Made by a program: the position numbers and the translations under genes
From: Adiantum capillus-veneris
Taxonomy: Eukaryota > Streptophyta > Polypodiopsida > Polypodiales > Pteridaceae
Assembly: GCA_014529385.2 (NCBI GenBank)
Contig: CM043959.1
Coordinates: 52,017,753 to 52,081,752, forward strand
Length of the DNA: 64,000 nucleotides
Direction of reading: 5' to 3'
The notes under the pieces: model-generated
Databases searched by the model: none
What the model was told of the DNA's origin: nothing
Seen by the model: the letters and a program-made list of their open reading frames with translations, nothing else
Part shown: positions 1 through 10,004 of the stretch, in pieces
Layout of the letters: the number at the start of each line of letters is the position of its first letter
Position numbering within the stretch: the stretch's first letter is position 1

Positions 1-6
1 GATTCA

Positions 7-591
7 ATGCTTCTGCAAAATTTTGAGGAGATTGAAATGAGAAGAAATTTGAAAGCCAATAATGGAGATGTTTGTGGGGAGTCCATAATTGTCTCTAGAG
101 AGGGAGATTACTCCAAAGTTGAGACATATTTCCTATCCATCGACTACTTATATCCTAAAAACGCATCCTTGATGCATATCTCTATGTTGTCATTTTTTCA
201 CAAAAAGTCTATACTTCACAACATAGGCAGCTTGGATTTTTCATGTTCCCTTTGTGGTGCTTTTGCTTCAAAGATAGAAGCAAAGACTATTCGCACATTT
301 GTGGGAAAGAGTTCTTGCAACTCAGGGAGTGTTTCTTTGCTGCCATTATGTGAACCTCCTTTAGAATTAAGAGAATTAATGCACGGGGGTAATACTAGAA
401 GCAAGAAATTCCTAAAACATATCAGAGCATACGATAGTGTGTTGGTATTTGCTTCTTTAGAATCTCATATATATGAATCTCTCTATCAAAGAAAAGGAAT
501 CTATACCTTCAAAGTGCATGGATCTATCTATCATAAAATTGGTCCATTGATGCCAGAAGAACAATCAGATCAAATCCCTCGCTTTGCTTAG
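7..591 (+). pseudogene. Helitron RepHel, N-terminal region
   Basis: A 194-residue stretch that matches the N-terminal part of plant Helitron proteins. It has a CSLCGA zinc-type motif near residue 80, then the conserved run containing LPLCEPPLELRELM, a segment about an IR-AYDSVLVFASL core, and the HGSIYHKIGPLMPEE motif. In intact proteins this runs directly into an RFAQLYIYD-like motif. Here the frame ends just after PRFA and the downstream text (LYFFDTENELQNRM) continues in the same frame after a stop, so one nonsense change is likely at about 589-591. The ATG chosen is only the first in frame, because the true start lies outside the window. Confidence 0.75.
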
Positions 592-805
592 TTGTATTTT
601 TTTGACACTGAGAATGAGTTGCAAAATAGGATGTAACATGTTTCTAAACTTAAAGGAGATGTTTTGGAAAGCTTGCACTCAATGATGCATCGAGTAAATC
701 CGTATGTTCAAGCTTTCAGGCAGTTTGCTACAATGGTTCAAACTTCCAATATTCTATCGTTAGGATGTTCATCACTAAGAAACATACAAATGGCTGGCAA
801 TAGGT

Positions 806-1132
806 GTGAAAGTTGCTACAATCATGCCTGATCAAGGGGACGAGAGTAACATTGGCCATCGTGATATTGTGCTGAACCTTTTTGGTGGTGGTCTAAAAAG
901 AATCTCAAATTGCCACAGGTCGTACATGCCTCTCTTATATATGTTTCTATTTCCAAGTGGTGAAGAAGGTTGGAATTCCTACATACCACGATTGGACAGG
1001 CCACGAGAAAACAAAAAGCAAGCACATGAGAATACAAGGTATATTTCTACAATGAATTTCTACAAGTATAGATTGCAAATCAAGGATGCCACGACACAAT
1101 GTCTTCTACGTGGTGGTAGGCTATTGCAATAA
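806..1132 (+). pseudogene. Helitron RepHel, region before Rep
   Basis: This 108-residue stretch carries the block RDIVLNLFGGGLKRIS followed by HRSYMPLLYMFLFPSGEEGW, which is diagnostic of Helitron Rep proteins (usual form: GGLKRISE, then YDPLQYVLLFPYGEDGW). It is followed by NFYKYRLQI and CLLRGGRLLQ, again in the family order. The frame closes at a stop after LLRGGRLLQ; the next conserved part starts about 120 bases on. It is a fragment of the same decayed gene as the segments at 7-591 and 1279-2036. Confidence 0.75.
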
Positions 1133-1278
1133 TAAATTTGTGATGCATATAGTTGTATGGAGAAGTTGAGGCTTTTATGGGTTTGCAATCATTAGAGTGA
1201 TCTATGCAGTGAAGTGTATCAAGGTTTGATAGACATGATCAAAGCAAGAGATGGAGCAGGGATGATAGAGAACCGTTA

Positions 1279-2036
1279 TTGGGTGCTAATGTTAGAAGGA
1301 GGGTTGTATTGCCTTCTTCTTATGTTGGTGGTCCATGCTATATGCACCAACTTTATCAGGATTCCATGGCAATTGTATGCAAAAGAGGCAAAGCCGATCT
1401 CTTCATAACATTCACATGCAATCTTGGATGGAAGGAGATAGAAGACGTATTACTGCCGGGACAAACCTCCAATGTGATCATCCTGACCTTACTGCACATA
1501 TTTTCTACCATAAGTTCAAGGATTTGATGGGCTTGTTGATTAAGAAAGATATTTTTTTAAGGTCATTGGACAATTTTTTTGTGATTAAGTTCCAAAAGAG
1601 AGGCCTTCCTCATGCCCACATTCTATTGATACTTGCTCCCGAGTACAAACCAACAGAGACAGCCCATTATGATAAGATGGTGTGTGCAAAGCTTCCTAAT
1701 AAGGTGATGTTTCCACAGCTGTATGACATTACCAGTTGGCGTAATGTACATGGTCCGTGTGGAAACTTGAATAAAAATGTTCCATGTATGGTAGAGAGAA
1801 AGTGCAGGTTTAAATACCCTCGAGGCTTCAATGCATCAAGTACTGTGGATAGGGAGGGATACCCAACATACATGAGGAGGGATGATGGAAATCACACTAA
1901 TTATAAGAAAGTGCAAATGGATAATAAATGGATTGTTCGATACAATCCATTTGGTGACATTAGGAAAAATATGAACCCCAAAAAAGGGCCCTTTAGGGTC
2001 AAAGATGCTTTTGGAATATACTCACTACACCAATGA
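1279..2036 (+). pseudogene. Helitron Rep HUH nuclease domain
   Basis: Two overlapping frames encode the Rep domain. The first (1279 on) has RRRVVLPSSYVGGPCYMHQLYQDSMAIV and LFITFTCNLGW in family order. The second (1335-2036) contains the HUH motif in GLPHAHILLIL at about 1602-1634, the pair of metal-binding His that position the nicked strand. This is followed by YDKMV, HGPCG, the Cys-rich CMVERKCRFKYPRGF block and GYPTYMRRDDG. The catalytic Tyr region lies further on, near 2285-2350 (NAHINVQVC, then VVKYLYKC). A frameshift separates the two frames between about 1440 and 1530. Confidence 0.8.
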
Positions 2037-2269
2037 AAATGGGCTTGTGGCCACGGTTCCACAAGTTTTTGCTTTTTTAACTTGAGCATTTTAAATTCCT
2101 AGTTATCGAACACTAATGCATTTGGATCGCATTGCCAATATCTATCCATAGTTATGCTACATGATATAGTTTTGAGGTACGTAGATACGGGCTATCCATG
2201 CCGCCCCCCTTTATGTCCTATTGTTGATTGAAATCTGATTGGTTGCTCTTACAAGGCCCCTTTGGGGTT

Positions 2270-2934
2270 CATATTTTTCCTAATGAGGTACAATGCACAT
2301 ATCAATGTGCAGGTTTGCTCCACTATATCCGTTGTGAAATATCTCTACAAGTGTGTGTGTGTATAAGGGACATGACAGGGCGACTATTTCTCTACAAGAC
2401 ACTAAAGGGATTTTAGATGAAGTTACAAACTATCTTAATGCATGATATGTATCAACATCTAAGGCTATCTAGCAGATATTTGGGTTTGACTTGCATCAAG
2501 ATAAACTTGACATACAATGCCTCCATGTTCACTTACCTCATCAAAATCAAGTCTTCTTTAATGACAGAGCGACTGTACAAAGTGTGATGGGGAGAGAGGC
2601 CAACAAAAAGACTACGCTCAGTGAGTGGTTTGTTGCAAATCAAAAATATCTTGAGGCCAATAATTTGTTGTACATAGACTTTGCAACAAAGTGGGTTTGG
2701 AAGCCAGCAAGAACATGGACTCCAAGACAGAAGGGTGACTTGATTGGAAGAATGTACCACATAGTTCCCACTACCGGAGAGTTATACTATTTATCTACGT
2801 TACTCAACAAGCACAAAGGATGTAGGTATTTGAGGATATTTGGACCTTCAATGGACGAGTATATGACACGTTTAAAGAAGCATGCAATGCACGGGGATTA
2901 TTGCAAGTTGATGATGAATGGTTTATTTGTTTAG
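2270..2934 (+). pseudogene. Helitron Rep Tyr region and linker to helicase
   Basis: The reading at 2285-2370 (RYNAHINVQVC, then KYLYKCVCV) corresponds to the Helitron Rep Tyr motif region. The open stretch 2491-2934 then gives CLHVHLPHQNQVFFNDRA, TTLSEWFVANQKYLEANNLLY, KWVWKPARTWTPRQKG, IGRMYHIVPTTGELYYL and LLNKHKGCRYLRIF. All of these are conserved linker blocks between Rep and helicase. A frameshift follows near 2830-2900, after which a different frame reads KEACN-like and LLQVDDEW-like text. A GT-rich run at 2348-2362 sits in the Tyr region and may have caused slippage. Confidence 0.75.
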
Positions 2935-3119
2935 AAGAAGCTTCATTTCAACAAACAGGAAAATAATTATGGCTACTGTTTGTAGTCATTTTGGTTTTTT
3001 GTGAGCCGATATATCGTGGTGCATTATGGAATCACTTTTGTAAGGAGCTTTATGAGGACCATGTATATCATATGAGGACTTTCACAATTAATGTGTGTAT
3101 CTGTGAATGCATGGCACAA

Positions 3120-3540
3120 AACCAAGCATTGTTTAACTTAGAGACAATGCTTCAGTAGTATGGAAAGAGGCTCTCAGATTACTCTGGAATGCCACAAGTG
3201 GATCGCACATTGCAAATCATGAATGAGCATGGAGTGCTTGCTGAAAACTTAATGTATGATGCAAAGGAACAAAGAGGTTTGTGCTCGAATGGAATAATCT
3301 TTGAATGTTGGAGAAAGGGAAGCTTACAATTGGGTTTTACAAGCCATTGGCATGAATAGTCGGACTCTGTTCTTCTTGGATGGGCTAGGTGGAACAGGAA
3401 AGACTTATCTTTATAATGCATTGCTCTCTAGATACGTGGAGAGAGTGCTTTGGCATACGCATCATCCGGTATTGCAACACAACTTCTCGACAATGGAAGG
3501 ACCCCATACTCTAGATTCAAGATACCTATTGATATAACTT
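3120..3540 (+). pseudogene. Helitron helicase start with Walker A
   Basis: The stretch opens with LNLETMLQ- and YGKRLSDYSGMPQVD-like text, the usual lead-in to the helicase. It continues in the 3301 frame with VGEREAYNWVLQAIG and the Walker A motif LDGLGGTGKTYLYNALL (about 3376-3430), which binds ATP in SF1/Pif1 helicases. A neighbouring frame then reads ALAYASSGIATQLLDNG and RTPYSRFKIPI, the family's next block, so a frameshift lies at about 3440. The helicase is cut off shortly afterwards (about 3570); Walker B and later motifs are missing. Confidence 0.8.
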
Positions 3541-3621
3541 CTGACTCGGCATGCAACATTAAAGTAACCTCCAAAATCTATTAAGAAATGAATTATCCAA
3601 TTTCTAGTCTCTCTCTCTCAA

Positions 3622-4333
3622 TTGCAAGGTCTGATTGTCCCTGTAAGGTCTATAAGGATTAAAAAATGGATCTCGGATCATCTCAATTTGGACTTCATCT
3701 GCTTGCAAGAAATTAAAGGTAAAGGGTTTGACCTGGATATGAGTTTGCACAGAATCAATAAGGAACATAAATGGTTCAAAACTAACCATTATGCAGCGAA
3801 AGGTGAGGCAACCATAGGTATTGATCTCAAGCATGAACAGCTCATTGCAATATCCAGTATGGGCTTGTGGGACAATGGATTGTTGTGACTCTCAAGGAGC
3901 CTTTCAATTTTACCATAGTGTGTCTCTATGCATCTAATGCTTTGTCAGAAGAAGTTCTACCTACGTTGAAATTAGAGCTCTCTCTAATCCTCTATTGATT
4001 ATTGGAGACTTTAATATGGTTACTAATACCCAAGATAGGTGGAAGGCCTCAGGGCAGTTCATTTAAGGTAAGGAAAACCAAAATTGGGAGGAGTTGGTGG
4101 ACACACGCTCCCTTATGGATGCATCAAAGGAGACTAGATTCACATGGTCTAACAATCGAAGGGGCAAATGCTACAGATTTGCAAGGCTGGACAGAATGTA
4201 TATGTCATTTGATCTCTTGCACTCCTTTTGGATGGTAAGCTGCAAACCTAACTCATCTTTGTTATTGTCTGGTCATAATCCTAGTATCATTTTTGGCTTG
4301 CACAAAGGGGAACACAACTTCAAAGATGGTTGA
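3622..4333 (+). pseudogene. LINE-1 APE endonuclease remnant
   Basis: The first frame (3622-3888) reads IRIKKWISDHLNLDFICLQE, where the Glu of LQE is the conserved metal ligand of APE-type endonucleases. About 4000-4020 another frame gives IIGDFNMVTN, the catalytic GDFN motif. The frame 4094-4333 gives TRFTWSNNRRGKCYRFARLDRMY and then SGHNPSI, corresponding to the usual RLDRF and SDH-P motifs, with His retained and Asp replaced by Gly. This domain nicks the target DNA for target-primed reverse transcription. At least three frame changes are present. Confidence 0.7.
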
Positions 4334-4659
4334 CCACACTTTGATAGTACTTTGTTCAAACTATCTTCTGTAAAAGCAAAAGTGAAGTACATTTGTGATA
4401 ATACATTCATTCAACATTCAACATTCAACTGCAATCTTAGCTTGGTATTATGTAATGAAAGAAACCCAAAAGGCTTTAACCCAATTTTTAAAAAAAGGCT
4501 AAGGAGATAAGAAGTAAACAAAAGAATGGCCCAAACACGATTAGACATGCCCTATCTTGAGCTCAATTATCTTAAAGTGAAGCTAAGGAGGGAAGAGCTT
4601 TTAGAGGCCCGGGTGCCCTTGCTTGGATCAGGCAGTTTTGGGCTGTAAATTTTGATAAG

Positions 4660-6120
4660 CTCAACCCACAGATGTTGGCTCTGCTAAGAAAAAAAATGTA
4701 GGGATTATATCCCACCTTTGCTTAACGTGCTTGCCTCCTCCCATAAGGACAACATGGAGATTGCTAGGTCTTATTTTTCCAAAATAGTCTCTTCTCTCCA
4801 TGTAAGAACTAATGAAATTACAAGATCCAAGGCAAGGATTGCATCTGTTAGAAGGAAAACAATGCCCTATCACCTGGCTCAATGTTAGACCTCCCACTGA
4901 CTGAAGAAGAAATAAGAGAATCTATTGGAAAACTAAAACCTGGCAAGAGTCCTGGGTTGGATGGCATTCCTATAATGAGTTTTATTTTAGTACCAAGATT
5001 TCATGGTTCCATATCTTATGCTAGTATGGCAAGAAGCCTTGGCCTGAAAAGCTCTTTCTTCCTCAATCAATGCAGGAGTAGTCAAACTCATACATAAAAA
5101 GGGCTCAAGAGAGGACCTATCTAATTGAAGGCCAATTCCATGTCTTACTTCTATCTACAAGATTTTTTGCCCTCTCCTTAGTTAGAAGACTCATCCCTCT
5201 CATGCACCAATTCATTCTGAAGGAGAAAAATGGTTTCATAAAGAGAGATTCATTTTGGATGCTATCATTTCACTTTGGGAAGGAATGGAATATGCAGAGA
5301 AAACTGAGCAGGACTATATCTTTGCAAGATAGAATTTGATAAGGCACATGACAGGATTCAATGGGAATTCATTCTTCGGAGTCTGTAGGATATGCGTTTG
5401 GGAAAGGTCTTCATAAGATTTGTGCATTTAATGTTTTGTACTGCTTTTGCTAGGATTTCAACTAATGTTTTTCTCACTAAATGTTTTCCTTTACATAGAT
5501 CTGTAAGGTAGGGTTGTCCTCGTTCCTTTACATAGATCTGTAAGGCAAGGCTGTCCTCTTTCACCTCTACTTTATGCTATCTCATCATACGCTCTTGGTT
5601 GGATGGTTAAGGACCTGCTACAGCAAGGTAAGATAAAAGAAATATTTGTTGAATATTGTGATGACCAGCTATGCTTGCAGCAGCTTGCAGATGACACCAA
5701 TTCCATAATCAGAAATGATGACCATTCGGTGAAACTATTCTAAGAATGCATTGAAGTTTCTGTCTTGCTAGTGGCTCCAGCATCAACCATTCCAAAATTG
5801 GCTTTAAAGTGTCCAAAGGACCTTGTCCTATTGCAATTACACAAGTTGGTTGTAAAACAATTGAGGATGCCCAAATCTTCAGGCTTTGGGCATTCCTATG
5901 GGCTTCAAAGTCTCCTTCAACTAGAGGTGGAACTGGCTTTTGGGAATATTTAGAAGGAGATTATTCACCTAGAAAAATCACCAACCTAATTTGTCTGCCA
6001 AGATTTTTGTGCTTAACCACTACTTATTGTCTTCTCTATTTTTTTATGTCTTGTTGGAAGCCTTCTCAGTTCTAGCTCAACAAAGTATTCACATTGGCCA
6101 AAATATTCTTATGGGGCTGC
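4660..6120 (+). pseudogene. LINE-1 reverse transcriptase remnant
   Basis: RT motifs appear in order. LPLTEEEIRESIGKLKPGKS with PGLDGIP is at 4885-4970. GVVKLIHKKGSREDLSN is near 5075-5125. The IEFDKAHDRIQWEFI block (motif A, usually FDKAYDR) is at about 5333-5372. A GCPLSPLLYAI-type motif B stretch is at 5540-5585, and LADDTNSI (usually FADDT, the catalytic Asp pair) at about 5688-5708. Later text (FYVSCWKPSQF-like, then a KVFTLAKIFLWGCSEGF-like reading) matches the L1 thumb region. A 37-bp tandem duplication at 5486-5559 interrupts the frame. Several stops are present. Confidence 0.75.
5486..5559 (+). repeat. 37-bp tandem duplication inside LINE-1 RT
   Basis: The stretch starting TTCCTTTACATAGATCTGT occurs twice head to tail, 37 bases apart, with a few mismatches between copies. 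Because 37 is not a multiple of three, the duplication by itself destroys the reading frame between RT motifs A and C. Confidence 0.8.
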
Positions 6121-6171
6121 TCTGAAGGTTTCAACAAAGTGGCCTGACATACCTGTTGCCAACCCAAAGAG

Positions 6172-6355
6172 TGAAGTGCACGAGCGAGAGTGTGTGTGAG
6201 TGTGTACAACAATGGAGAAGAGAGGAGACCTTGTGTTTGCAAGGGCTAAAACTTACTCTCTACATGTGAACCCCCTTATTCTATTATGTACATAATGAAT
6301 AAGTATAGTGGGCGGGCACCTGGCCTAACTAGCCACATGGGGCTTTACCCCAACA
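6172..6355 (-). repeat. Copia LTR (left copy, 3' LTR of the minus-strand element)
   Basis: A 184-bp terminal repeat. Read on the minus strand it begins TGTTGGGGTAAAGCCCC and ends in CTTCA, the canonical TG...CA form. The preceding five bases, AAGAG, match those after the right copy. Confidence 0.85.
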
Positions 6356-6564
6356 GCGTCCCACGTAAAGGCCAATGCGGCCGTGAGAGAGAAAAGAAAA
6401 CCGTACAAAACCTGTGCAAGGCCATCACAAGTATGACCTCAGCCAATGCCCATTGGCTCACTGAATTTGTGTGCATCCAGCTCTGATTGTAGAGAAAGTA
6501 TAGAGCGATCGACACCATACTCCTCACCAAAGCCGCACACATCCTACAGGTATCTCACCATATG

Positions 6565-6760
6565 CTACAAAGTGCCCCTATGCTCAAGGCCAACGTCAGT
6601 CACTGCACGACTAACTGCTCCCACTGCAAATGGACCTACTACAAATGCAATCTCGGGTCTCGAGATTAGTATCTCATACATGAGACTCCCAAATGCTGAT
6701 GCAATCCTAGCAATACCTGCCAATTTGACCATCTCAGACAAATTTGGCTCAGAACTCCAC
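6565..6760 (-). pseudogene. Copia RT-end/RNase H-start trace (fossil)
   Basis: The minus-strand text around IASAFGSLMYEILISRPEIA and VGAVSRAVTDVGLEHRG resembles the copia pol stretch just before RNase H. It lies in the expected place near the 3' LTR of a minus-strand element. No other part of RT or integrase could be recognised between it and the protease trace. Confidence 0.6.
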
Positions 6761-7199
6761 TCATGGAAATCACACTGACACCAGAACTCCGATCCTTGGA
6801 ATCCATCCTCGTGTCCATCGCATCTCACATGCGCACCAAGAGCATCTGTCTGTCCTGAACCCTATGTGGCAAGAGAACTGCCTAGCTCTAACTCATACAC
6901 ATCAGCCTCTGGCCTAAGCATATCCATGAATGACTGAATCACGGCTGAATCCTCAACACTCAAGTCATTCATATCCGTCATCGTATCCACGAATGACATG
7001 CCTTACTGCACAACTGGCTCAACATGCTCACAAACTGGAGCATCATGCAACCTATCCGCAAAGGAGACATGCCTCGTCTCTCTGCATGGCTGCATACTCA
7101 CAAAGACTGTACCGTCTCGAGCGTGACATACTTGCATCACATGAATATCATGCCAACACTAGCACCTCTCGCTATGACTAGCTGTCTACGATGCAATCT

Positions 7200-8310
7200 G
7201 ACACTGTGCTCATCCAGCACTACCTGGCATCTGTTGTCTCGTAACTGACTCACAGAGATCAAGCTCTATGTCAAACCTGGCACATGGCGTACATCTCGCA
7301 ACACGTATGAACACCATATTAAAGAGTTTGAGACTTTAGAGCCAATAAGGGAATCACTAATGTCTTAAAGATTTGGCCATATGGACAAATCTCAAACTAT
7401 TTTTTTAAGGACAAATCCTTTTACAAGGTAGTACTTGAAAATATCTTTCAAGCCATGCTCTTAAAACTTTGGCTAATATTTGGCCATGTGGTCAAATCTT
7501 AAGATCATTTTGAAATTGGGAATTGGTAGATTCCCAAATTCACTAATGTGGTGTTTATGATGCACCAGTCGGCAACAATAGTTTGACATCTCCTACACCA
7601 ACTATGTCATGCACTGAACCATCATCTAGACACACACGTCCAAGCATACCACTAGCATATGTGCTAAACCACTCACGACTCGGCGTGACATGAAATCTAG
7701 CACTCACATCTAGTATCCAATGCGAAGGTAATGTGTCGTCAAAAACCGACATAAGAAAGTCAAGAGTAAACATGGAAGCAAAGGCAACATCTTCGTCATG
7801 CGTAGCCACATACATTGCATGTCCGTCATGCGTAGCCACATACGCTGCATCTGCTCCCACATCATCCAAAGTGGTAGCATCCCTCTTGTGTTGTCTCCTG
7901 TGCTCTCACATTTGCCGAAAACAACGCCTACGTTCATGCATTGTATGACCACAATGCCAACACACAACATCTCTATCTTTGTGAGATCGTCCTTTAATTG
8001 CAGGCATCTCTCTTTGACTCATTTGTGCCAAAAGCATTGCACAATCTTTTCCATAACTCTCTAGTTGGCATCACATTGTTAGAATGTTTACTCACCAAGG
8101 TGTAACATGATCATCGAGCGTGCAAGCTCATCCAAGTCCTCCCACTCATCGTCAGTCATAGACTCTAGCCTAGCATCCCTGTAGTGGCAACACTTGGCCC
8201 AACTGAGTCAATGCATCATGCATACCTACTTTCCAATTCTCAAAGTTTGAACCATCAAACTTTGTATGGAAAAGCACAAACCCTGACAATAATATACATG
8301 CCAAATCCAT
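7200..8310 (-). pseudogene. Copia gag-protease remnant (fossil)
   Basis: On the minus strand this fossil region carries traces of a gag lead-in with the block FDGSNFENWK (near 8240-8275), a CCHC-type knuckle near 7900-7970, and the aspartic protease context WILDVSARFHVTPSREWFS near 7660-7720. A DVRHVPGLT-like trace lies near 7250-7310. A MITE sits inside it (7310-7555). Several breaks are present. The stretch 8311-9795 between here and the right LTR holds no recognisable coding sequence and is probably leader. Confidence 0.65.
7310..7555. mobile_element. MITE, 246 bp, inserted in the copia element
   Basis: The ends read AACACCATATTA on the left and, as reverse complement of the right end, AACACCACATTA. 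Weaker inverted similarity continues for about 35 bases. The insert is flanked by TATG on both sides (7306-7309 and 7556-7559), consistent with a short target duplication; TATGA is an alternative reading. It has no coding capacity. The family is not identified. Because it lies within copia protease/pol text that lies within LINE-1, it is the youngest layer of that nest. Confidence 0.7.
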
Positions 8311-9795
8311 GGCGATAACCTGTGACAAGACCAAGCACAAATCGATCAATTGACAATAGCCAAAGTCTGGCTAGCTCTTACACCAAGTACTGTCAAAATA
8401 CAACATAAGCTGTCTAAGATAAGTATCAACAAATATGGTGATCAATGTAACGAACAAGTGAGAAAAATCGCTCAAATGATACCAAAACACCCACTCTAAT
8501 CCAATAGCACTATGTGGTAGTCGATGAAACTATCATCAGCAATCTCCCTCCTAAAGAGATTACCACATGTATGTCAAATGACATAATCTGGTGAGCAAAC
8601 ACTCTAACAATGTGATGCCAAAACACGATGGCAAAGCAGTCATTGAGCGCATAAACAAATAAACTCGCAAGAAAAATCCGGCAGAGTGTCGGCAGTATTT
8701 GGCTATCTAACCATAATAACCATACATGCCATAAACATGCTCAAAACCATGAGCAAATCATGCGCAAAATCCGCATTCAAGCATACATGAGCTACCCCAA
8801 AGTCTCAACTCCCTAAACTTGGAAAACAATCCTGTAATCCGAAACACAAAGTGCATCAACCGCACTCTCTACAAGCGAGGCATATACTAGCATAAACTTG
8901 GTTGCAAGCCAACCAAAATATGACATAAATTGATGCTCAGAAGAGCTAAAAATCAGTCCACATATTCCATTGCAAGGCGAAGAATATCATCCGTCGAAAA
9001 ACTCACATCATGTGCATCCACATGGCAATATAAACCAGCATGAAGTATGTACCAAATGTTTATCAAAGAGCATCCAAATCAGCTAAAAATTCAGCTCTCA
9101 ATCATGCTAAAAATGCTTTCAGAACACTCTTGAAATCTGCTTAATCGCACAAGTCAATGTACATAGCCTGTGATGAATCCACTTTCGAATCCTAAGAGTC
9201 CACAAGAATGCATACATCCACAAAGTGTTCTCAACGTATGAGCATAAATTTGTTAAAAATCTCAACCCACACTCTCTTCACTGAGATCAAAACATCAATG
9301 CACAAAACAAGAGAATAACAAAGCTCAATCCAAGCTCTCCGAATGTAGCAAATCACCACAATATGCATTACATAATCTTCAACTTTTCAAATACCCTGCA
9401 GCAGCAGAGCCGGTTAGTCCATATCTCCCAAACCGTTCAGAATTTGCAGAAACTTCCTTCTGCAAAGTTGTAGACCACACAAAAACAATTGGGAATAGTG
9501 GGAATGGACCTGAAATGTGTTGCTTTTACAGGTCGAAACAGATTTGTAAAAATCTGCAACTGTGTACCCTACACGTGCAGGCAGCCTGAGTAACGTATCT
9601 CAAAATTGGTGAAGATTTTGAGAATACTTTCTTCTGCAAAGTTGAAGAGGACAAAAAATTACTCAGGACCGCATGGAATTAGCTTGAATGAAGACGTTTT
9701 GGTAGGACAAAACATGTCTGCAAAAACGTGCTGCAGTTTTTGCTGCTTCTCCACGTGTTTCCCCGCTGAGCTCCAACGGTGCTCCCAATCCCTGT

Positions 9796-9807
9796 GCTCT
9801 AATACCA
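9796..9807 (-). promoter_or_regulatory. Primer binding site (initiator Met-tRNA type)
   Basis: On the minus strand the bases two positions inside the right LTR read TGGTATTAGAGC, one base from the common plant LTR primer site TGGTATCAGAGC. This fixes the orientation of the element. Confidence 0.75.
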
Positions 9808-9809
9808 GC

Positions 9810-9999
9810 TAAAGTGCGTGAGCGGGGGCGTGTGAGTGTGTGTAGCAATGGAGAAGAGAGAAGAAGAGGAGACCTTGTGTTTGCAGGGGCTAAAACTCAC
9901 TCTCTACATGTGAGCCCCCTTATTCTATTATGTACATAATGAATAAGTATAGTGGACGGGCACCTAGCCTAACCGACCACATGGGGCTTTACCCCAACA
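9810..9999 (-). repeat. Copia LTR (right copy, 5' LTR of the minus-strand element)
   Basis: A 190-bp copy of the repeat at 6172-6355, sharing the block that contains GGAGACCTTGTGTTTGCA and TATGTACATAATGAATAAG. The following five bases are AAGAG. Confidence 0.85.
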
Positions 10000-10004
10000 A
10001 AGAG

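Larger units (their letters stand above)
1..3575 (+). mobile_element. Helitron, 5' part of Rep-helicase element, decayed
   Basis: The segment encodes, in broken frames but in the right order, the parts of a plant Helitron RepHel protein: an N-terminal Cys-rich region, the HUH Rep nuclease and the beginning of a Pif1-type helicase with a Walker A box. Helitrons move by rolling-circle replication. The left end lies outside the window. The right side stops about 40 residues after Walker A, where LINE-1 begins, so most of the helicase and the 3' hairpin/CTRR end are absent. I did not find the rest of the helicase after the LINE ends near 11305. The element therefore looks truncated rather than simply interrupted. 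The frame is broken at many places and it is a fossil. Confidence 0.85.
3590..6171 (+). mobile_element. LINE-1 (L1-type non-LTR retrotransposon), left half
   Basis: A 5'-truncated plant L1-type LINE lying directly against the Helitron remnant, in the order endonuclease, linker and reverse transcriptase. It breaks off at 6171 where a Ty1/copia element begins, and resumes at 10005. The left boundary is put just before the first recognisable endonuclease residues. No target duplication is obvious, and the rest of the Helitron is not seen after its 3' end. Many stops and frameshifts mark it as old. Confidence 0.8.
6172..9999 (-). mobile_element. Ty1/copia LTR retrotransposon fossil with short LTRs
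   Basis: The element is bounded by near-identical direct repeats (6172-6355 and 9810-9999) and flanked by the 5-bp target duplication AAGAG (6167-6171 and 10000-10004). It interrupts LINE-1, whose reading resumes directly afterwards. A Met-tRNA-type primer site next to the right repeat shows that it reads on the minus strand. Gag, zinc knuckle and protease traces are visible, as well as a trace of the RT/RNase H end; much of pol is not recognisable. It is a broken fossil with many breaks. The LTRs differ by roughly one base in ten to fifteen by eye, so it is fairly old. Confidence 0.85.
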
